A stretch of DNA of 8,310 nucleotides from an uncultured Roseburia sp. (GTDB lineage Bacteria > Bacillota > Clostridia > Lachnospirales > Lachnospiraceae). The stretch is from contig CAKRCJ010000084.1 of assembly GCA_934307185.1 (NCBI GenBank), positions 1 through 8,310 on the forward strand, written 5' to 3'. Made by a program: the position numbers and the translations under genes. Below, piece by piece: positions 5,445-8,310 of this stretch (position 1 is the first letter of the stretch; every line of letters begins with the position of its first letter). The notes beneath the pieces were generated by a model. It had not been told where the DNA came from and did no database searches. It saw only the letters and a program-made list of their open reading frames with translations.

Positions 5445-6947
5445 TTACTGCAAAAGCTGCAATACCTGCTGTGGAAGGTCATTTGCCTGACTAAGCACAG
5501 AAATTCCTGCCTGCTGCAATACATTATACTGTGTATAATTTGTCATCTCTTCCGCCATATCTACATCTGTAAGTCTTGATAATGCACCCGTCATATTTTC
5601 CTCAAACGTATCCAGACTCGATACTGCATAATCCAGTCTGTTTTCGTAAGCTCCAATCTTTGACCTCGCATCCGAAACCATTGCAATTGCATCATCTAAC
5701 GTGCTGATTGCACGGCTTGCCCCTGTAACAGTTGTCACATCCACATCGTCAATATATAAACTTTCAGAAGAAATTTCCGGAATACGTACATTCATATTCT
5801 GGCTCTGATTTGCACCAATTTGTAATGTCATTGTTCCAATCTCTGTTACATCAAAGATAATTCTTCCATCAACCGCCGGATTTGCTGTCGTATCTTTCTG
5901 ATATCCTTCTTTTGCCAAAAAACTGATAGAAAAACCGTCACGATCTGTAACCGTAACTTTATTTCCCTCTGCCGAAACTGTCGCTGTACTGCTGAACCTT
6001 GAGTCTCCCTGATAAGCCGGGTCATTTCCGGGTTTCAATTCAACCTGTGCATCTTTTCCCAAATCGGCTGTATAAACAAGATTTCCTGTGTCTTTATCCG
6101 TTGTAAGATTGGATGTATACCCTAATGCACTTGCGAAATCTGCGTTCGTTGTCACGCCATCTTTTCCTGAAAAAGTTAAAACAAGTTCTGCAGACGAGCC
6201 ATAGCGGGAAGCCTGCAAACCGTTAAATATTCCATCATCTGTCGTAAATTCTGCTTCCCCAATCTGCGCACCTGTTCTTAACTTTTCATATACGCCTGCC
6301 ATCGTATCATCTTTATCAATATCAATTGCATAACCATTTACTGTAATTGTTCCTGATACACCAATTGTTCCTGTTGTATTATCATTTTTTATCTGGTTGG
6401 CCGGTGTTGCAGCCGCTGTTGCTTTTGTGGCACTCTGTGTAATTTCCAGTTCATATTTTCCTGCATTTACATAATCTGAAATGTTAATTCTGGATGCATT
6501 TCCATTATCCGCATATACCCGGGTATCCATAGAACCATCTAAAATAGATTTGGAATTGTATTCTGTATCTTTTGAAATACGGTTTACTTCTTCCTTTAAT
6601 GCATCAATTTCCTTCTGGACTGCTTCTTTCTCTGCAAGTGAATTTGTATCATTTGCAGCCTGAACAGCGAGCTCACGGATTCTCTGTAAAATAGAACTCG
6701 TTTCATTTAATGCACCATCTGCAATCTGAAGTACGGAAGTTCCATCTGATGCGTTTGAGGAAGCTCTGTCAAGTGCATCAATCTGTGCCTGCATTTTATT
6801 GGAAATAGCCATCCCTGCGGGATTGTCCTTTGAATGATTAATTTTTAATCCAGAGGAAAGTCTTTCCATGGATTTTGTCAGATTATTTTCTGTACGAAGC
6901 AGCTGTTTGTTTGTAATTACAGCCGACATATTATTATTAATTCTCAT
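5445..6947 (-). CDS. Flagellin (filament subunit)
   Basis: This 500-residue flagellin polymerises into the extracellular filament. The N-terminal D0/D1 region (1-140) has ERLSSGLKIN (28-37), DNPAGMAIS (41-49) and LQRIRELAVQAANDTN (87-102). The C-terminal D1/D0 region runs from MTLQIGANQ (373 on) to QANDLPQQVLQLLQ. The middle (about 141-370) is a surface-exposed variable insert. Residues about 193-262 (GTITVNGYAIDIDKDDTMAG and following) resemble the Flagellin_IN repeat. Aligned to Salmonella FliC, the TLR5-contact residues R90, L94 and E114 are present as R89, L93 and E113. The ATG at 6947 is chosen because MRINNNMSA is the family N-terminus and AAGGAG sits five bases ahead. The frame is open 30 codons further up, but that stretch is leader RNA. 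The gene is cotranscribed with fliS from a sigma-D-like promoter. Confidence 0.97.
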   Translation of the reverse strand: MRINNNMSAVITNKQLLRTENNLTKSMERLSSGLKINHSKDNPAGMAISNKMQAQIDALDRASSNASDGTSVLQIADGALNETSSILQRIRELAVQAANDTNSLAEKEAVQKEIDALKEEVNRISKDTEYNSKSILDGSMDTRVYADNGNASRINISDYVNAGKYELEITQSATKATAAATPANQIKNDNTTGTIGVSGTITVNGYAIDIDKDDTMAGVYEKLRTGAQIGEAEFTTDDGIFNGLQASRYGSSAELVLTFSGKDGVTTNADFASALGYTSNLTTDKDTGNLVYTADLGKDAQVELKPGNDPAYQGDSRFSSTATVSAEGNKVTVTDRDGFSISFLAKEGYQKDTTANPAVDGRIIFDVTEIGTMTLQIGANQSQNMNVRIPEISSESLYIDDVDVTTVTGASRAISTLDDAIAMVSDARSKIGAYENRLDYAVSSLDTFEENMTGALSRLTDVDMAEEMTNYTQYNVLQQAGISVLSQANDLPQQVLQLLQ

Positions 6948-6952
6948 TTTTG

Positions 6953-7045
6953 CTCCTTCTTTTTTCCAGTTTTCACTGTTCTGTTTCTGGAAAAACGGTT
7001 CTGCATCCATGCAGTCTGATTTAACCATCCGTGTCATTTTCTCTT
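6953..7045 (-). promoter_or_regulatory. Flagellin 5' leader with GGA motifs and two hairpins (CsrA-like control region)
   Basis: The predicted leader is about 98 nt. In transcript order it contains ACACGGATGG (7034-7025), which matches 8 of 10 core positions of the CsrA consensus as I recall it. Next is the palindrome CTGCA-TGGA-TGCAG (7014-7001), with GGA exposed in the loop. Then comes a 9-bp hairpin TTTTTCCAG/CTGGAAAAA (6995-6987 with 6969-6961, 17-nt loop). Finally there is the Shine-Dalgarno AAGGAG (6958-6953), which itself contains GGA. This resembles the Bacillus hag leader, where CsrA bound to two GGA sites blocks translation and FliW relieves it. Binding here is inferred. Confidence 0.55.
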
Positions 7046-7051
7046 TTTCAT

Positions 7052-7080
7052 ATATCGTCAGGATTTCCCTTATTCCTTAG
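7052..7080 (-). promoter_or_regulatory. Sigma-D (sigma-28) type promoter of flagellin
   Basis: On the minus strand CTAAG (7080-7076), a 16-bp spacer and GACGATAT (7059-7052) match the flagellar consensus CTAAA-N14-16-CCGATAT at 4/5 and 6/7 key positions. The predicted start is near 7045. No good sigma-A promoter faces the flagellin gene, which fits late-class flagellar control. Confidence 0.75.
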
Positions 7081-7098
7081 AAAAATCTTCGAATTTAT

Positions 7099-7127
7099 TT
7101 GCATTCTTGTATAAATCGTATTATAAT
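7099..7127 (+). promoter_or_regulatory. Putative promoter of the DUF1858 gene
   Basis: TTGCAT (7099-7104), 17 bp, then a perfect TATAAT (7122-7127). The -35 is weak (3/6), which would suit a regulated gene. The start would be near 7134, giving a leader of about 73 nt that contains two possible hairpins. Confidence 0.5.
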
Positions 7128-7184
7128 TACCACGTTATTGGACACACTAATACAACAATCTCTAAGTTGTATGTAGTAATACAA
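7107..7184 (+). repeat. Four TTGTAT/ATACAA half-sites in the DUF1858 promoter and leader
   Basis: TTGTAT occurs at 7107-7112 (inside the promoter spacer) and 7167-7172, and its complement ATACAA at 7150-7155 and 7179-7184. The last pair forms an 18-bp palindrome, TTGTAT-GTAGTA-ATACAA (7167-7184). The middle pair forms a longer stem: ATACAAC (7150-7156) pairs with GTTGTAT (7166-7172), extended by ACTA/TAGT across one bulged base. The two stems share the 7167-7172 element, so as RNA they exclude each other. They may be operator sites or a leader switch; which, if either, is not decided by the sequence. Confidence 0.5.
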
Positions 7185-7206
7185 ATTTTAACAAGGAGGA
7201 TACGTA

Positions 7207-7419
7207 ATGACACAGATTACAAAAACAACCATGATTGGTGAATTACTTCAGATTGACCAGAATATCGCGCCAATTCTTTTAAATATTGGAATGCATTGTC
7301 TCGGATGCCCATCATCCCAGATGGAAACTGTTGAAGAGGCTGCTATGGTTCATGGTATTGACCCAGATGCTTTAGTAAAAGAAATTAATGATTTCTTGGC
7401 AAAAGACCTTGCAGAATAA
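7207..7419 (+). CDS. DUF1858 domain protein (hybrid-cluster-protein-associated redox disulfide family)
   Basis: This is a 70-residue soluble protein that is all one domain. The family signature is clear: an N-terminal TTMIGELLQIDQNIAPILLN stretch, then GMHCLGCPSSQMETVEEAA with a CxxC pair (C31, C34), then AAMVHGIDPDALVKEIN. DUF1858 proteins are named for frequent linkage to hybrid-cluster protein genes and a presumed redox-active disulfide. No reaction is established, and no hybrid cluster gene is in this window. The ATG at 7207 has an ideal Shine-Dalgarno AAGGAGGA seven bases ahead. It is a single-gene unit: its own promoter lies upstream, and the terminator stem begins at its stop codon. 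Confidence 0.92.
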   Translation: MTQITKTTMIGELLQIDQNIAPILLNIGMHCLGCPSSQMETVEEAAMVHGIDPDALVKEINDFLAKDLAE

Positions 7420-7458
7420 TAAAAAGGTATCAGCTTTATGCTGATACCTTTTTATTAT
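7416..7458. terminator. Bidirectional terminator between the DUF1858 gene and mecA
   Basis: A perfect 19-bp stem (7416-7434 with 7440-7458) closes a 5-nt TTTAT loop. A5/T5 tracts on the arms give a T-run for either direction of transcription. The genes converge here, and the DUF1858 stop codon (7417-7419) is within the stem. Confidence 0.93.
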
Positions 7459-7466
7459 CAATTCGT

Positions 7467-8249
7467 CTACAACTCTGCTAAAGTCTGTAATGCATCTCCC
7501 TGCAATATTGCCTGATAATGCTCTTTAAAAAATGCTCCTGCCGCTGGTGTGTATGTCTGTTGTGTCGCATATTCTGATAAAATATTGCACACTTTATTAA
7601 ACTCTTCCGGAGACTGTCTGCTCTTACTTACAAGCAAATAGTATCTGTGCGCTGGCTCATTTTTATATAAATCGTTCTTTCCTGTATAAAAGCCCTTCAG
7701 AACATGCGCAAGTCTGGTTACATCAGCTAAATCCCGGAATACAAACATCTTTGTAATATCTACAAGTGTATTAACCGGATTATTCCCATTCTCTGTCTTC
7801 TTCGCATCTGCCGTATCTAAGTCTTTATTTTCTGCCTTCTTAGCCGCATTCTTCTGCTGTTCCTGAATTTTTCTGAATAAACCTAATATATCATCAGCAC
7901 CTTCTGCCGCAGTATTCTGTGATGCACCTAAAACAGCATCCTCATAGAAATCTTCTGGATCCGGGTCTGAAAATCTTGAAAATCGTGTATCAAGTTCTTC
8001 CGGATATTCTACTTTTGTAATTACCAAAATAATTGTATCTGCCGACAGAGGAATTGCTTCAATCATAAGCGGTATATCATCTGCTTCAAAACCAAACTCA
8101 TAAGCTGCCTGCTGCATCATATCCCGAAACAGCATCTTTGCCTTCTCTGTTCCATATGCTAATTCACTGAGCTTAATCTGACGTTCTGCTAAATCTTCTC
8201 TCGTCAAAGTGCAGCGAATCTGATTATCATTTACTTTTTCAATTTTCAT
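7467..8249 (-). CDS. mecA: Adaptor protein MecA
   Basis: This 260-residue cytoplasmic adaptor hands target proteins to the ClpC unfoldase for degradation by ClpCP. The N-terminal substrate-binding domain (1-82) begins MKIEKVNDNQIRCTLTREDL, the usual MecA opening. An acidic and then Lys/Ala-rich linker (about 83-160) follows. The C-terminal ClpC-binding domain (about 163-256) includes FVFRDLADVTRLAHVL (169-184) and the HRYYLLVSKS strand (201-210). Length is normal for a clostridial MecA. The ATG at 8249 is chosen because it gives the family N-terminus and follows GGAAGTGA. The frame continues to an ATG at 8291, but that lies only 3 nt after the predicted -10 box, before the likely transcript start. 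Substrates in this organism cannot be told from sequence. Confidence 0.93.
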   Translation of the reverse strand: MKIEKVNDNQIRCTLTREDLAERQIKLSELAYGTEKAKMLFRDMMQQAAYEFGFEADDIPLMIEAIPLSADTIILVITKVEYPEELDTRFSRFSDPDPEDFYEDAVLGASQNTAAEGADDILGLFRKIQEQQKNAAKKAENKDLDTADAKKTENGNNPVNTLVDITKMFVFRDLADVTRLAHVLKGFYTGKNDLYKNEPAHRYYLLVSKSRQSPEEFNKVCNILSEYATQQTYTPAAGAFFKEHYQAILQGDALQTLAEL

Positions 8250-8293
8250 ATTATCACTTCCTTCATCCGGAAACCCTTGTAAACTGTACATCT

Positions 8294-8299
8294 ATTATA
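8294..8299 (-). promoter_or_regulatory. Predicted -10 box of mecA
   Basis: A perfect TATAAT on the minus strand lies about 45 nt ahead of the mecA ATG, with transcription predicted to start near 8287. The -35 would fall just beyond the right edge, so the promoter is only half visible. Confidence 0.55.
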
Positions 8300-8310
8300 A
8301 TCAAATGCCC

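Noticed and set aside
6948..7037. 30-codon in-frame extension of flagellin (MTRMVKSD...) upstream of the usual start
   Set aside because: Flagellins begin at MRINNNMSA, which has an AAGGAG five bases ahead. The upstream ATG is about 8 nt from the predicted transcript start with a poor ribosome site, and the stretch is better read as structured leader RNA.
7120..7125. TATAAT on the minus strand as a sigma-A promoter for flagellin
   Set aside because: It comes from the near-palindrome ATTATAAT. The base run 17 bp upstream on that strand (AGTGTG) is not a -35, and the sigma-D-type promoter at 7052-7080 is better placed.
8250..8291. MecA start at 8291, adding 14 residues
   Set aside because: The ATG lies 3 nt past the predicted -10 box, before the expected transcript start. 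MKIEKVNDNQ at 8249 is the family N-terminus and has a ribosome site.
1..8310. tRNA/rRNA genes, CRISPR array, insertion sequence or phage remnants
   Set aside because: No cloverleaf or rRNA-like sequence, no regularly spaced repeats, no transposase or integrase motifs and no flanking duplications were seen; coding density is that of normal chromosome.

Overview
The window is AT-rich DNA from a motile, low-GC Gram-positive anaerobe. It is most likely a member of the Lachnospiraceae (Roseburia/Agathobacter/Butyrivibrio-like). This is inferred from the flagellin and FliS sequences, a sigma-D-type flagellin promoter, a tight-adherence (Tad) secretion locus of clostridial layout, and BofA, YaaL (DUF2508) and MecA homologues. 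The placement comes from family knowledge, not from a search.

Positions 1-4213 hold a minus-strand Tad/type IVc pilus assembly operon. Read in transcription order it contains an A24 prepilin peptidase, a TadZ/CpaE-like protein with a degenerate P-loop, the CpaF/TadA ATPase, TadB, and a membrane protein that runs off the left edge (probably a TadC-type protein with a long N-terminal extension). The genes overlap or abut, and two of them start with TTG behind very strong Shine-Dalgarno sequences. A near-consensus promoter (TAGACA-17-TATAAT) lies just ahead of the peptidase. The pilin gene is not in the window. Upstream of the operon, bofA (minus) and yaaL (plus) are divergent. In Bacillus these two genes are adjacent and codirectional, so the pair is rearranged here. 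yaaL has no good ATG/GTG/TTG start; its Shine-Dalgarno sequence points to an ATT codon.

Positions 4935-7080 form the flagellar filament unit, also on the minus strand: a sigma-D-like promoter, a leader of about 100 nt, a 500-residue flagellin, then its chaperone FliS. The leader has several GGA motifs, one in a hairpin loop and one in the Shine-Dalgarno sequence, the pattern of CsrA/FliW-controlled flagellin leaders. The unit ends in a hairpin that overlaps the last codons of fliS.

Positions 7081-7458 carry a small DUF1858 CxxC protein on the plus strand. It is preceded by a repeated TTGTAT/ATACAA half-site array and followed by a 19-bp bidirectional terminator. Converging on that terminator from the right is mecA, encoding the ClpC adaptor, with its own TATAAT box near the right edge.

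No RNA genes, CRISPR arrays or mobile elements were seen. The window reads as ordinary chromosomal backbone. Its most interesting parts are regulatory: the flagellin leader, the DUF1858 leader and the unusual start codons.
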